A DNA stretch of 64,000 nt from Linnemannia schmuckeri. Lineage: Eukaryota > Mortierellomycota > Mortierellomycetes > Mortierellales > Mortierellaceae. Numbering within the stretch: the first letter of the stretch is position 1; each line of letters starts with the position of its first letter. Below the pieces are notes generated by a model, which was given only the letters and a program-made list of their open reading frames with translations, was not told where the DNA came from and did not search any database. The translations under genes and the position numbers were made by a program. Shown one piece after another: positions 1 to 9,749 of the stretch. The stretch is from NCBI GenBank assembly GCA_029449235.1, contig JANATG010000002.1, positions 2,418,001 to 2,482,000 of the forward strand. Reading direction: 5' to 3'.

Positions 1-60
1 TGTGGATTAGAAATAGAGCAAATTAGACGGTTTTCAGGTTTTATTCAGGGTGGTGACAGA

Positions 61-165
61 TGTACGAGGTGCAAGGGTCCAGGAGCGGAAACGGCAGAAG
101 GAGGCGGGACAAATGTACGAGTGCAAGGGTTCAGAGACGGAAACGGCAGAAGGAGACGGGACAAA
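61..165. repeat. Tandem duplication, two copies of a ~52-bp unit
   Basis: Two adjacent near-identical copies (61-113 and 114-165) share the core GCAAGGGT, GGAAACGGCAGAAGGAG and CGGGACAAA, differing at a few positions and one indel. The repeat lies just beyond the stop codon of the small secreted protein encoded on the minus strand, so it probably falls in its 3' flank. No coding function is apparent. Confidence 0.85.
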
Positions 166-203
166 GAGGACAGGGCCAGAAGGTGGGGTAGCCATTAAGC
201 ACC

Positions 204-488
204 TTAAAAGCACGTCAGACCGGTAGAAGTGACTGAAGCATCCTCGCAGCACTTATGCCATTTGTTTCTCGCTGACTTCGGCGGCCAGCCGCTGTAAACA
301 ACAACGCCTTTACTGTTGATTTTCTTGAATAGAGGAGACGTCCCCAAGGCAAGGCATCGTCTTGTCTCCGTCTTCATAACCGAATCCAACCAGTTATGGC
401 AATAACAGTGGACATCGCTAAGATTTCCTTGCACAACGTACAGAGTGAGGAGAGCCAGTAAAGCCAGCAGAGTGTAAAACTTTGTCAT
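204..488 (-). CDS. Small secreted cysteine-rich protein, 94 aa
   Basis: The start is taken at the methionine at 488 (MTKFYTLLALLALL), because a typical signal peptide follows at once: a lysine, then about 15 hydrophobic residues, ending near VVQGN at residues 17-21. The open frame extends upstream to 596 but that part is not signal-like and would contain the TATA-like box. The predicted mature chain of about 75 residues has six cysteines (CYC, RRC, KCC and TC near the end), consistent with three disulfides. No family is recognised; it resembles effector-like or antimicrobial small secreted proteins only in general architecture. It is a single exon with nothing broken. Function is unknown; secretion is an inference from the N-terminus. 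Confidence 0.65.
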   Translation of the reverse strand: MTKFYTLLALLALLTLYVVQGNLSDVHCYCHNWLDSVMKTETRRCLALGTSPLFKKINSKGVVVYSGWPPKSARNKWHKCCEDASVTSTGLTCF

Positions 489-573
489 GTCGTGAAATGA
501 GAGAAAATAGTATGGAAGAGTCCAGCAAGAAGGTGTGTGTGGGAAGGAAGGAAATCTCAGTGAGAGGGGGGGG

Positions 574-583
574 TCTATATATG
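574..583 (-). promoter_or_regulatory. TATA-like box of the small secreted protein gene
   Basis: Read on the minus strand this is CATATATAGA, lying about 90 bp upstream of the chosen start at 488. Its place supports the downstream methionine as the true start. Confidence 0.5.
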
Positions 584-763
584 TGTGGATCAGCAAGGTT
601 GCCTGTAGTAGCCTACAGCTCTATTATCATCGGGTAAAGGTTCCGGAAGGAACAAGCGGGTAAAGAGTACCTGGTAAGGACGTAACAGAAAGGAGCAAAA
701 CGCTGATAATAAGAGCGGCGTAACATGAGAACTAAAAGATCGGGTAATGGATCTTGAGGGCTC

Positions 764-851
764 ATCTTACAGCGGCGTCTCTTAGCGTGCATCATCTCAC
801 AACGGCGTCGTTTAGCATGCATCACCTCGCAACGGCGTCTCTTAGCATGCA
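764..851. repeat. Tandem repeat, nearly three copies of a 30-bp unit
   Basis: Units begin near 764, 794 and 824 and share CGGCGTC, TTAGC and GTGCATCA/ATGCATCA with small differences. The repeat is upstream of the small secreted gene on its minus strand. Open frames through it are just the translated repeat and are not considered genes. Confidence 0.8.
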
Positions 852-2117
852 GTTAGGCTGATTCATGTTATCATCGTAATCATTCCGCATGGCGGCGTAA
901 AGGTGTGACGGCCTTCAAAGCCATCGATAGTCTCTATGCCATCATCTTGCCACTTTTCTCATCAACGCGTCTATTCTCTCATCATTCTATGCATTTTGGC
1001 AGTGTTCAGCCTCTTGAAAGATACTTTTTCACTACTCAACCTTCCCTACCATTACTTCTATTTATCGCATGCGGTTCGCTTCCCCAACTGAGAAGTTTTG
1101 TATGTATGAATATGAAAACGAAGCGGGAAAATAATAACGAGTAAGAAAGTTGATTTTTATTGCGTCCGTATCCCTGAACAGGATTATAGTACCTGAACAG
1201 GGCCAAGTAGGTGGTTTGTCTACTTTGTTAATTAAAAAAGAAAAGTAAATCTTCTAGCAAGATTCACACCTATCCAAAACACAACGCTGTCGGCTTTACC
1301 ATTCTAGTACGCACTTTCACAATACACACGCACTTCTTTCGTCAATCCACTCCCAAGTTTGCCACTGTCTCTCTCCCACACTCCTCCTTGCCATATCTTC
1401 ATACCTTCGCTCGTCTCACCGGACAAACTCTTTCTCCCTGATCAATCTTCCCCACGTCCGCGCTGTCTCATCATTTGAGTCTTCTCTTCTTTGCTGTCTT
1501 GACCCGCCCTATCGATCAGCCATATCAATTCACACTGTTCTCGCAGTTTCTTCAGCTTCTTTTTTCCTTATCCTTCCATCTCAAGCTCAGCTCATTCGTC
1601 TCATCTTCTAGCTCCCACGCCTGTCACTGTCTCACTCTCTTTTCTCTTCCATCACTGCTGTCTTTTGCCACTGTCTTCACGCGTCTCTTTCGCTTTCGTC
1701 AGCATTGAGCACTCTGACCCCCTCGCCTCCATCATTTCAGTTGTGTCTGATTTTGTCATCAGGTCTCTTTCCATCAGCTGATGCCCTCTTGGCTATTTTT
1801 TCGCACACTTCTCACATCCAAACAATTACCCTTGTCTCTTTTGCTAAATTTCCTCGCATTTTTGCAAGGAAAGATAGAAGACACCCTTCAGGACGTCAAT
1901 TAAGGCTGACACTCCCAGGCCACCGCGGACACCTCCCTTCATCCATATCTTTATTTGCCATCAATGGCTTCTTTTTCATCTTTCATTCATTCTCTTCTTC
2001 TTTCTCTCAATCACCGCACTCACCCACTGCTTGTTTGCCCTATTATCGCGATCGTCTCTGACACCACTCTTTTGACCTTTCTTTGTTTATATCTCCATTT
2101 CTTGGTTGATTTGCGCT
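852..2117. other. Gene-free stretch with a long CT-rich leader
   Basis: From about 1260 to 2100 the plus strand is strongly pyrimidine-rich, as is usual just upstream of fungal genes, and it leads into the start at 2118. The short open frames here are low-complexity Ser/Leu/Phe/Pro translations of that tract. I see no gene, RNA or mobile element. Confidence 0.5.
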
Positions 2118-2621
2118 ATGGGAGCCGACTGCTACACCTTCATTAGCATTACAGCTGCTGCGATTCCTGTGCCCAAAGAAGCGCTGCAGCGACCGTTTGA
2201 TCTACAGGGTTTCAAGCTAATGACTGTCCAGCACGAGTGCTATAACGATGAGCTCGAGGAGTTCAGCAATGAGTATCATGGCGCGATGATCTGCCTTGAG
2301 GACACAGAGCTGTTCCGGACATCGATAGAGGTCATTGGCCCATACGAGATCAGAGACCACCAGGCTGAGTGCAAGAGGATGGAGCACTTGGATGCGTTTA
2401 TGCCAGCAGACACCAGAGATAGGTTGGCCAACGCGTTCGAGGCGTATACGGGTCGCAAGCCGGAAGTTGTGCCTGGGTTCTGGACTTTGAGCGCCACAGA
2501 GTGGTATTTTGTGGATCTACATACGACTTGGTCTTTGGAGGCACAGGACAGCATCGTTGGCAAAAACTGCGAGCGCTTCTGCTTCTCTGTGTGGCAGGAC
2601 ACTGATGGCAACTATGCATGA
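2118..2621 (+). CDS. Hypothetical protein, 167 aa
   Basis: The frame is open from 2106, but the ATG at 2118 (MGADCYTF) is preferred; it follows the CT-rich leader. The product is acidic, mixed in composition and free of low-complexity runs, which favours a real gene. Features seen: an Asp/Glu-rich centre (ECYNDELEEFSNEY, residues 39-52), several Trp in the C-terminal half (GFWTLSATEWYF) and no signal peptide or membrane segment. The chain ends in SVWQDTDGNYA. I do not recognise a family and infer no function. Its neighbours do not inform it: a secreted NADase-like gene lies downstream on the opposite strand. Confidence 0.6.
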   Translation: MGADCYTFISITAAAIPVPKEALQRPFDLQGFKLMTVQHECYNDELEEFSNEYHGAMICLEDTELFRTSIEVIGPYEIRDHQAECKRMEHLDAFMPADTRDRLANAFEAYTGRKPEVVPGFWTLSATEWYFVDLHTTWSLEAQDSIVGKNCERFCFSVWQDTDGNYA

Positions 2622-3035
2622 TCGGTATTCCAGCATCCATGGACACTGTTAGAGCAGTCAGTCGCCTCATATATTATGACACTCTAGGCCTTTATGCCTA
2701 AGGGACACTCAAGACTCCATCTCATCCTAACAGTCAACACCTTGCCACTGTCTCACATCATACGCCAACCTCTATGAAATCTCCTTTCTTCCTCTTTGTA
2801 GTTCACCACCTTACTCAGAACCATCTTCGCTCTCCCTTTCAGTACCCCTTGAATACATCGTACTCTTTCTCCATACTTTTGTTCCCGTTTTCTTGTCTCG
2901 ATCTACCTGTATAGAACGTTCAGTTCTAACAGACAAACTCTCTACCTTGGAAAGATTGGACAAAGACTTTGTGAGTACAATTGTAGTATGTTTTATGAAC
3001 AAAATTATGTATATCGGGTATTCGAGTTAACTGGC
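2622..3035. other. Intergenic, convergent 3' ends
   Basis: 414 bp between the stop of the 167-aa gene (+) and the stop of the NADase-like gene (-). It is AT-rich with no supportable gene and would hold the two 3' UTRs. Confidence 0.5.
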
Positions 3036-3846
3036 CTAAGTGTTCTTCAAGTTGACGCGTTCCAAGTATCCATCCTTGATGAGAGTCATAATGTTGCTGA
3101 AGGTATGATACTGGGTTCCGGCACCAGGTTGACCAAAGTAAGGTGCGATGGGGCCAGCCTCGACCACAAAAGGCTGCACCACTTTGTATACGTGGTAGTT
3201 GTAAGGATAAAGGGGCTGGTCCTTGGGAGTATCGAGGTTGGAGGGAGGGATTGCGCGCTGCGGATAAGGCGCCTCAGCAGGCGAGAGGAAGGAGCCGTAT
3301 TCGCTGCCGAAGCGGTCGAGCAAGGTACCAGCCAGGAGAGTAGCGTTACCCTTGATGGGCACGTTCGAGGTACTGATCACAAAGCCATTGTTGTCCGGGT
3401 AGGTGTATGCCCCATTTACGGTCCACTTGGCAAGGAACTCGGCTGCACAGAGACCTCCGAGACGGTCATAAGGCTGGGTAATGTCGTTGAGAGGGAAAAG
3501 CTTGGGCAACTTTTTAGGACCAAGTCGGGCGTCGCGACAAAAGTATTTGGTCGAGTTGACGGGTGTGACTCCTTTGCACATATCAGGGCACTATCGGATA
3601 AGCAAGGGTCATGTTAGGTGAATAAGAGAGATATAATCACTAGCTTCATGTTAGGTGATTAAGAGAGATATAAAGACCAGCAGACCAAATGGTAAGACAC
3701 ACCTTCACATTATAGTTGTTCTCAGCGGAAAAGGCGTCTGGGGCGGCGACAACATGCTTGGTTGAGATGGGGAAAGCAGAGGTGGCGGAGAGGACAGAGC
3801 AGAGGACGAGAGCAATTGTAGCCAAACGAGAAGTGGTGGCGAGCAT
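3036..3846 (-). CDS. Secreted TNT-domain NAD(+) glycohydrolase-like protein, 232 aa
   Basis: Two exons on the minus strand: 3846-3703 and 3590-3036, joined in phase across a 112-bp intron (donor GTGTGT, acceptor ending GATAG). Residues 1-24 form a clear signal peptide. A small cysteine-bearing N-terminal part follows (Cys at about 49, 53, 66 and 96), then a TNT (tuberculosis necrotising toxin, formerly DUF4237) domain from about residue 110 to the end. Diagnostic motifs are LLDRFGSEYG (Arg about 141) and GPIAPYFGQPGAGTQYH (Gln about 202 and 208). In this family such domains cleave NAD(+) to nicotinamide and ADP-ribose, and conserved Arg and Gln in these motifs are reported as catalytic. Ascomycetes have surface or secreted NADases of the same layout. 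Two NxS/T sites (about 60 and 130) would suit secretion. Enzyme activity here is inferred. Confidence 0.85.
3609..3672. repeat. Direct repeat inside the NADase-like gene intron
   Basis: Two 27-bp copies (3609-3635 and 3646-3672) with core CATGTTAGGTGA and AAGAGAGATATA differ at one base, spaced 37 bp apart. They make up most of the 112-bp intron, so the intron was probably lengthened by a local duplication. Confidence 0.8.
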
Positions 3847-3913
3847 TGTATGAAAAGGAGGGGATGTGTTGCAAGGGTTGAAGAGAGAATGAGGACGAGA
3901 AAAGTTCCCAGAC

Positions 3914-3921
3914 TTTTATAC
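3914..3921 (-). promoter_or_regulatory. TATA box of the NADase-like gene
   Basis: On the minus strand the motif is TATAAAAG, 68 bp upstream of the start codon at 3846. It is a near-perfect TATA consensus in the expected place for a regulated, secreted product. Confidence 0.6.
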
Positions 3922-5925
3922 TTTGCCATTGAAGTGCCGTGGTCAGCATGCTGCATCCGTTCATTGCGGTTGCAGCTGGGACAGCATTGGGTTTTGGGGC
4001 ATGGTACTGGATACATCTTGTCGACTCTGTTGTTCACTTTGAGATTTGGACTGAGTGTATGTGTAGTGCCTGTGAGTTTGAATTTTGTATTTTCACTGCA
4101 TGCATCAAAGGAATTGGAAATTGATGCATATACCCGCACAGTGGGCTCTACGAGGAGATGAGCAAACCAGTTGAACAAATCAGATGAGCAAAGCAGATGG
4201 TAAATCTTGTTAGCGGGACTTCTCTGACAGGACAGGGTCCTTGCTCCCATGGCGATATGTTCTCACTGGGTTCACTATTTGCTCCAAGAAAGCTGATCGA
4301 AGGAGAAAGGAGGAAAGCATAGGCAAATCAACACAGAGGGTAATAGACGCTGTCCGCAATGGTATAATCAATATTCTTAAGGTTTTGGGTATTCAGTCCA
4401 CCACAACATGTAGGTACACAAGGGTAATTAGCGTAGGACTCTCTGTCTTGACCTCGATTTTGAGCTCACAGGACAACTATCATCAACTGGGCAATACAAA
4501 AAGTGGTTCAAGTAAACCCATAATCCCGCCACCGGAATCCCATAGACAAAATTGAGGCGACCTAGTCCATTTAGGATGTGGGAAGGGATCATAACGGATG
4601 ACCAAACACAGTTTGTACCGGTCCGGCAGTAATGGCCAACCCCACTCGTTGTTCTGTGCTTCAGGTATGATGGATATTGTTCAAGTTTAAGAATAGAATG
4701 GAACATGCATGCATCAGGGGATTGATGAAGTTAATAGCCATCTGTTAGTACAAACTGGGAAATATTTTTCGGCTCTCAATGGACCATTTTCAACCCACAA
4801 CTACTACCCTATCCAGCACACTCACGGCACTCCCTGTTGGTTACTAACTGTTGGGTAATACATTCAATGGTACTCAGATTGGTTGTGGATGACTCTGTGT
4901 TGAAGATCATGTAAAAGCGTGGATATAAAACGAAAGGAAAACGTATGCATAAATCAGGAACAGAGAACAGGGAGACTAGGGGGCGAAACAAGTGGAAGAA
5001 AGGAAAGGAAGATGAGCAAAGAAGAGACGGTAAAATGTCAAGGAAGGATAGAAATGGTCAAGAGATTCCGTTAAAATAAAGGATTTCCAGGAGAATGATC
5101 AAAGAATGCCGGGAAAAAATTTAGGGATTGGAAAAATTGAACGAGAGAAAGCAAGAGAATGAAGTGTAATACCCAGTGATAAACACAAGGGATGGGATAA
5201 AACAAGGAACGCATAACTAGCTTGTAGCAGCCAAAAAAAAAAAAAAAAAAAAAAAAAATGGACTCCGACGAGGTGCTCTTACTTTAAGCTAATCTGATAA
5301 AGGACAAATAAAAAAGAAAAAGAAAACAACATATGCCCAAATTGCTGTTCAAGGGCATAATTAACAGCCTATTCCGCCTAGTTCTCGACCTTCGACATCA
5401 CCTACAAGGCACCTCCCGGATTTAATCTGCGACCTACAGTATTCAACAACACGAGTCATTGTATTATCAAAAATGGTGGTCTACCAAAGGTCATGGGTGA
5501 CACTAGGCTTCTAGTGGTCCATGATGAAGTACAGTTCCTTGGCGATTCATTCAATGGTCCCTTTCAGTCGATGTCACCTTCGGAGGAATCCCCACGGTCC
5601 TGTTCCCAATCTTACACGCGTTTCGAGACACCAATGATGATTAGCTGGCACTAGTCACCTGTAGCGCTAGTTTAAGCATCAATACCCTTTTCTGGGTCTA
5701 GTGTTAATGTTCTGGTCTAAAAGACAGCTCTATCAACTTTAGGGTAAACAATTCAACTTATTAATAATGGCTTTGCCTGTCACCTCTTCCCTTCGGTGAC
5801 ATTGCAGTCAAAATGGGAGCTGGTATGTCAAAAATTGAATGGTTTTTTTTTGTGCAAACAACTTTACGCTTTCACATCCATATCCTTCACTTTTATATCC
5901 TTCACTTTCACAACGAAAATAGTAC
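3922..5925. other. Gene-free stretch
   Basis: About 2 kb of AT-rich sequence. Translations near 4430-4700 on the minus strand look faintly coding in one frame but are crossed by several stops, so at most a decayed relic is present. An A26 homopolymer is at 5233-5258. I can support no gene or element here. Confidence 0.4.
5233..5258 (+). repeat. Poly(A) tract, 26 nt
   Basis: An uninterrupted run of 26 adenines in gene-free DNA. It may be the tail of an old retroposed copy or a slipped homopolymer; no recognisable retroposed sequence precedes it. Confidence 0.9.
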
Positions 5926-6822
5926 ATGGAGTTCTCTGAATGGAAGGATTCACAGTCGATCAAGGCGTACATTTCACTGATGCGAGAATGTCTGCCCAAT
6001 GACGAGTCAAAAACAGGGCTTGGACAAACGTCTTCTACAGGAGGCAATCGATATGCTCTGTTCGAGAAGTTTGTGGGGCGCTTTCACCCAGCATCAGTTA
6101 CAATGATATGTCTCATTGTGTTAATCGAGATAAAAACTAAGAAAAAAAAAACAAAGCGACACGATGGATAGAATGGACATATACTTGGCATTTGTGCCCT
6201 TCATATGTTGCTTTTGTTGCTTTCTCATTCCATCTATAGAAAAAGCTGGTCGAGAGGAATGAACAAGTTGCATGGAAGTTCGCCATCGAGGACACGGAGG
6301 ACAAGCTAGTAACTTGGGCGCTCCCTGACATCATATGCAATCTGTGCTACGAGCCCCGTCGCCTACACAACAAGCGCAACAAGTACAATAATCATTTCGT
6401 GAAATCTATCGACAGCATTCCATGTCATCACCAATATCAGCGTTGCATGTTTAAAGAAGACAGCCTTGTGCTCAAGGATATTGAGCCTCAGTTGGTGAAG
6501 TACGCATTTGGTCAGATCAAGAACATCCATAGTCACGCAGTCACAGTGCTGCACGAGCCTTTTGTTTCCAAGACTGTCAAGAACTACTTCGTCGCCAAAT
6601 AGCCACACTTCTGGGAAAGCGATCCGCCGCCAATTGCAGATCTTGACTTCGGCCCCTAAACATGGATGTACGTTTAAACAGTCTATGATGAATGTTTTTA
6701 GCGAAACATTTAAGGCGCGACCTATATTTGAGCAGCCGCATCAGCTTCCAGTCTCCGAGATGTGTGAGGCTCTCATTGAGGAGGTGGCGGTTGTTGGTTG
6801 GAAGGAACCTGGACTTCAATAA
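5926..6822 (+). pseudogene. Decayed member of a lineage-expanded (Crinkler-like?) gene family
   Basis: Three coding-like pieces run in the same direction. Piece 1, from 5926, contains TGGNRYALFEKFVGRF. Piece 2 starts after a plausible acceptor at 6239 and reads through NLCYEPRRLHNKRNKY, FVKSIDSIP and HEPFVSKTVKNYFVAK to a stop at 6600-6602. Piece 3 resumes in another frame and contains MMNVFSETFKARPIF and ends in GWKEPGLQ at 6822. A frameshift near 6600 breaks the gene, and the 3' part has further disruptions. The motif order matches my memory of a very large repeated family of uncharacterised proteins in Mortierella genomes, some linked to Crinkler-type proteins. That assignment is recollection and inference. 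No function can be given. Confidence 0.5.
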
Positions 6823-6849
6823 GGCACGACTCACAAGAATATGTCCATG

Positions 6850-6975
6850 GAGCTCAACCCCGAACTGGTGGAGGGTATTGGTGCTGGTTCCGATGGTATT
6901 GTACTCCTTGATATGTAAGTTCTCTGTTGGGACGTGAGGTAGGACTGGGCTGCAAATGTAAAAGAAAGAAAAAAG
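6850..6975 (-). pseudogene. Carboxylesterase gene fragment (exon 2 start plus intron 1)
   Basis: This stretch is nearly identical to 9045-9180 of the first intact esterase gene. It shares AACTGGTGGAGGGTATTGG, GTGCTGGTTCCGATG and TCTCTGTTGGGACGTGAGG, but has lost about 14 bp in the middle. It covers the beginning of exon 2 and part of intron 1 only, in the same orientation as the array. It is therefore debris of another duplicated copy at the array edge. Confidence 0.8.
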
Positions 6976-7475
6976 GCGAGTGCCGAATTTATAATATGCC
7001 TCTGATTTGCAGTCGATTGTTGACAGTATAGGAGGGAGACAATATCATCACTGTGAATTACCCCTTTCTTTTTATTTTCTTAATTTTGTGCGGTGTGTGA
7101 GCGATCGAAGGATGGGTCCATGCAGAGACAAGGAGGGACTGGAGGAAAAGTAGTGGAGCCAAAAAGGAGGGCAGGGCTGTTGCAGGAAACATCAACAAAC
7201 CGCACCAAACAAACAGCAACAACTACAACCAACAAACAAAAAATCATATCGAAGCGCGTATTGGAGCATTGGAACCATTGGACATCGGTCGCTCGCATTG
7301 TCACCACCATGAGGCTGTATTTTCACGCCCATTTCCTTCAGAATAAAAATAATCAGCATCCCTCTCTTGCATGCTTCTCTCGACAATATCGTGACCCTTC
7401 TCGGTAAAAAACCCAGGACTTTTATTTGTCTCCACCCTTAATCCATGCATGAAAAAAAAATAATAATAATAATTA
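6976..7475. other. Intergenic, esterase 3' side
   Basis: 500 bp with no supportable gene. A short TAA microsatellite (about 7460-7471) sits just past the esterase stop codon. Confidence 0.4.
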
Positions 7476-9431
7476 TTACTGCTCTCTGGGTGTAGAGGCA
7501 TCAAGACTCTCTTGGATCTCCTTCAGCCGATACTCGAGCGCAGCATCCCACAACGCCATCGCCTTCTCACTCAACCTTCTTCCCTTCCCAACCTCCACCC
7601 TATAATCCTTTGTCAACACAATTGCCTCATCTCTCTCTGCTTTCGTAGCCCTGCCATTCTCGGACAGGACTGGTTGTTGGTATGCGAACGCGATCCATCG
7701 TTTCTGCACCTCCTGTGCAGCAGCACGTTCTGAAGGGGTGAAGACAGCCTCGTTCATGGGCGGGTTGAACAGAAAAAGGAGCTCACCGCCGTGCATGGAT
7801 CCGGAGTTGGGGTGATCCTTGATGGTTGCCTGAGTTGGGATATCGAAGTGGTATCTTTCCAGTGTGAACGCGTCCTCCCGTGCCTGCTTGACTTGGATCA
7901 ATGCATTGACCGTTCGCTCGATCGGATAGTGGAATACAATGTCACCAAGATGCTTTGCCATGATCCTACTCACATCTTCATCTGCCTGGGGGACACCATA
8001 CGCGGCTTCGTACAGGGGGACCAGCTCTGGCGACGGAACAAACGAACTAAGCAGCTGGGGCCAAGTCTTGAGGGTACGTTCCCCGAAATCGTCGTCGAGA
8101 CTGTAACCCTCCTCCCTGTTGGCGCCGATCAAGACTGCCTTCAGGTTGGGGTCATACGACAAGGGGGAATCGGCCCACGTCTCGACTGGGATGTTGAACG
8201 GCAAGACCTTGCCTCCGTCATGGAAGGGTCGGTACCCGAACCTCGGCCCGGCCTCATCACTAGCCCGTGTCAACACGTCCACAGGAACCGCCCTCAGCCG
8301 CTTGATCTTCTCAACACCCGACAGATCCGCGGGGATTCCCAGGATCTCGATCAGGCGATCAAAAATCGGCTGCCCAATCTGCTCAACAGTCCCTGTCGAC
8401 ATGGTTCCAATCGCGCCCGACTGCAAGATGGCTCGATCAAAGAGCCCATGATGGGCTGGGAGGACGATATGGTAATGGAGCGAGATTGCCCCTACAGATT
8501 GCCCGAACGCAGTGACGTTCTTGTGATCTCCTCCGAACGAGGAAATGTTCTCGCGGATCCATTCAAAGGCTAGTTTTTGGTCCTGGAGTCCCCAGTTGCC
8601 GACGGATTGGTTGTAGAGAGGGATTGGGGTGGGGGATTGATGGACAAAGGCGTCGATGTCTTGTTGGAATTCTTTAGAAGCAAGGAAGCCGAATGCTGCC
8701 ATGCGGTAGTTGGGGACGATGACGATGACGGGTTGACCCAGCTGGACCGAGTGCTCTACAAAATTGCGAGCATCTGTGTCGTAGTATTCCACGAAGAAAA
8801 AAGGACAACACCAAAATCGGGTGATCGATCTTGTTAGTACTTTCTTTGCAATACATACCCTGAAAGAAAAGCAAAAAAATCAACACACGTTTATTAAAAA
8901 GGTACGTACCATAGAGAGGAAAAGCATTACTGCCAGTTCGGTAAGACCCTCCGTAGATAAACGCCAGCACAGGGACCGGGGTAGCTCCCTTCTGAAGCAC
9001 AGAGAGGGGCACAAAAATGTTCGAATTGAGACCTTCTTCCTCTGAGTGCTCAACCCCGAACTGGTGGAGGGTATTGGTGCTGGTTCCGATGATGTTGTAC
9101 TCCTTTGGAATCAAGTCGATTTGTAAATTCTCTGTTGGGACGTGAGGCGGAACTGGGCTGCAATGTAAATGAAAGAAAAAGGTGATAAGAAGGACGGACA
9201 ACACACTTTGCATCAGCATTGGCTGTAAAAGAATTCGAAAGAGAGTGATTACCCTTGGATGGTGGCATCGCGGATACCAGTCCAAGGCTGGGGCTTGACG
9301 GCAACCCGCCACCGTATAGGGGCATGTGCAAAGGGTACGTTACGGAAAATGGCGACTTGACGCTTAGTGTCGACAGTCCCACGGATGATGCCGTAGTTGG
9401 AAAGGGTGATATCGATGGTGTTAGTGGTCAT
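7476..9431 (-). CDS. Type-B carboxylesterase, 574 aa (array copy 1)
   Basis: Three exons on the minus strand: 9431-9253, 9157-8910 and 8773-7476, with introns of 95 and 136 bp; phase closes at the stop. The product is an alpha/beta-hydrolase of the carboxylesterase type-B family (PF00135). Seen motifs are NVPFAHAP..RWRVAVKPQPW near the N-terminus, the oxyanion region IYGGSYRTG, EWIRENISSFGGD, the nucleophile elbow GQSVG (Ser235), an acid in GANREEG and the His in MHGGELLFLFN. Family members hydrolyse carboxylic esters or lipids; the substrate cannot be told. There is no signal peptide, so a cytosolic enzyme is inferred. The elbow departs from the usual GESAG. Copy 2 downstream has the same three-exon layout with splice sites in the same codons, so they are tandem paralogues. 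Confidence 0.88.
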
Positions 9432-9749
9432 GTTTTTGTATCGGGTGAAGGTGATGTAAGAAGAGAAAATGAACGAAAAGAAGAGGGGAAGAGAAGAGGA
9501 GACAAAAAAACGCAAAGTAATTAAGGATGTTACAAATGTGTTAACATTTTTCTGAATTCGAGCGATGGTGTCGAACCAGAGGCGGATGGCGTCAAGGGAA
9601 AATGAAGAGTGGTCAATGCGAAATAGAAACACGCCGCGCTCGAATGCACTAGCATTCGGAAAAATAAAAGACACAAGCACCCAGGACTAATTAATAATCA
9701 TTGATTTTGAAAACACTCACGGGCAGGTTCATGCCATACAGGTTTTTGT
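9432..9749. other. Intergenic, esterase copy 1 promoter
   Basis: 318 bp between the start of esterase copy 1 and the decayed 3' end of the pseudogene copy. It is CT-rich on the minus strand as expected for a promoter. No TATA box is obvious. Confidence 0.4.

Noticed and set aside
1475..2061. Overlapping plus-strand frames upstream of the 167-aa gene
   Set aside because: They translate a pyrimidine-rich leader into Ser/Leu/Phe runs; best read as promoter or 5' UTR.
4428..4706. Minus-strand frames with faintly protein-like text
   Set aside because: Several stops in the best frame and no recognisable family; too weak to call even a pseudogene.
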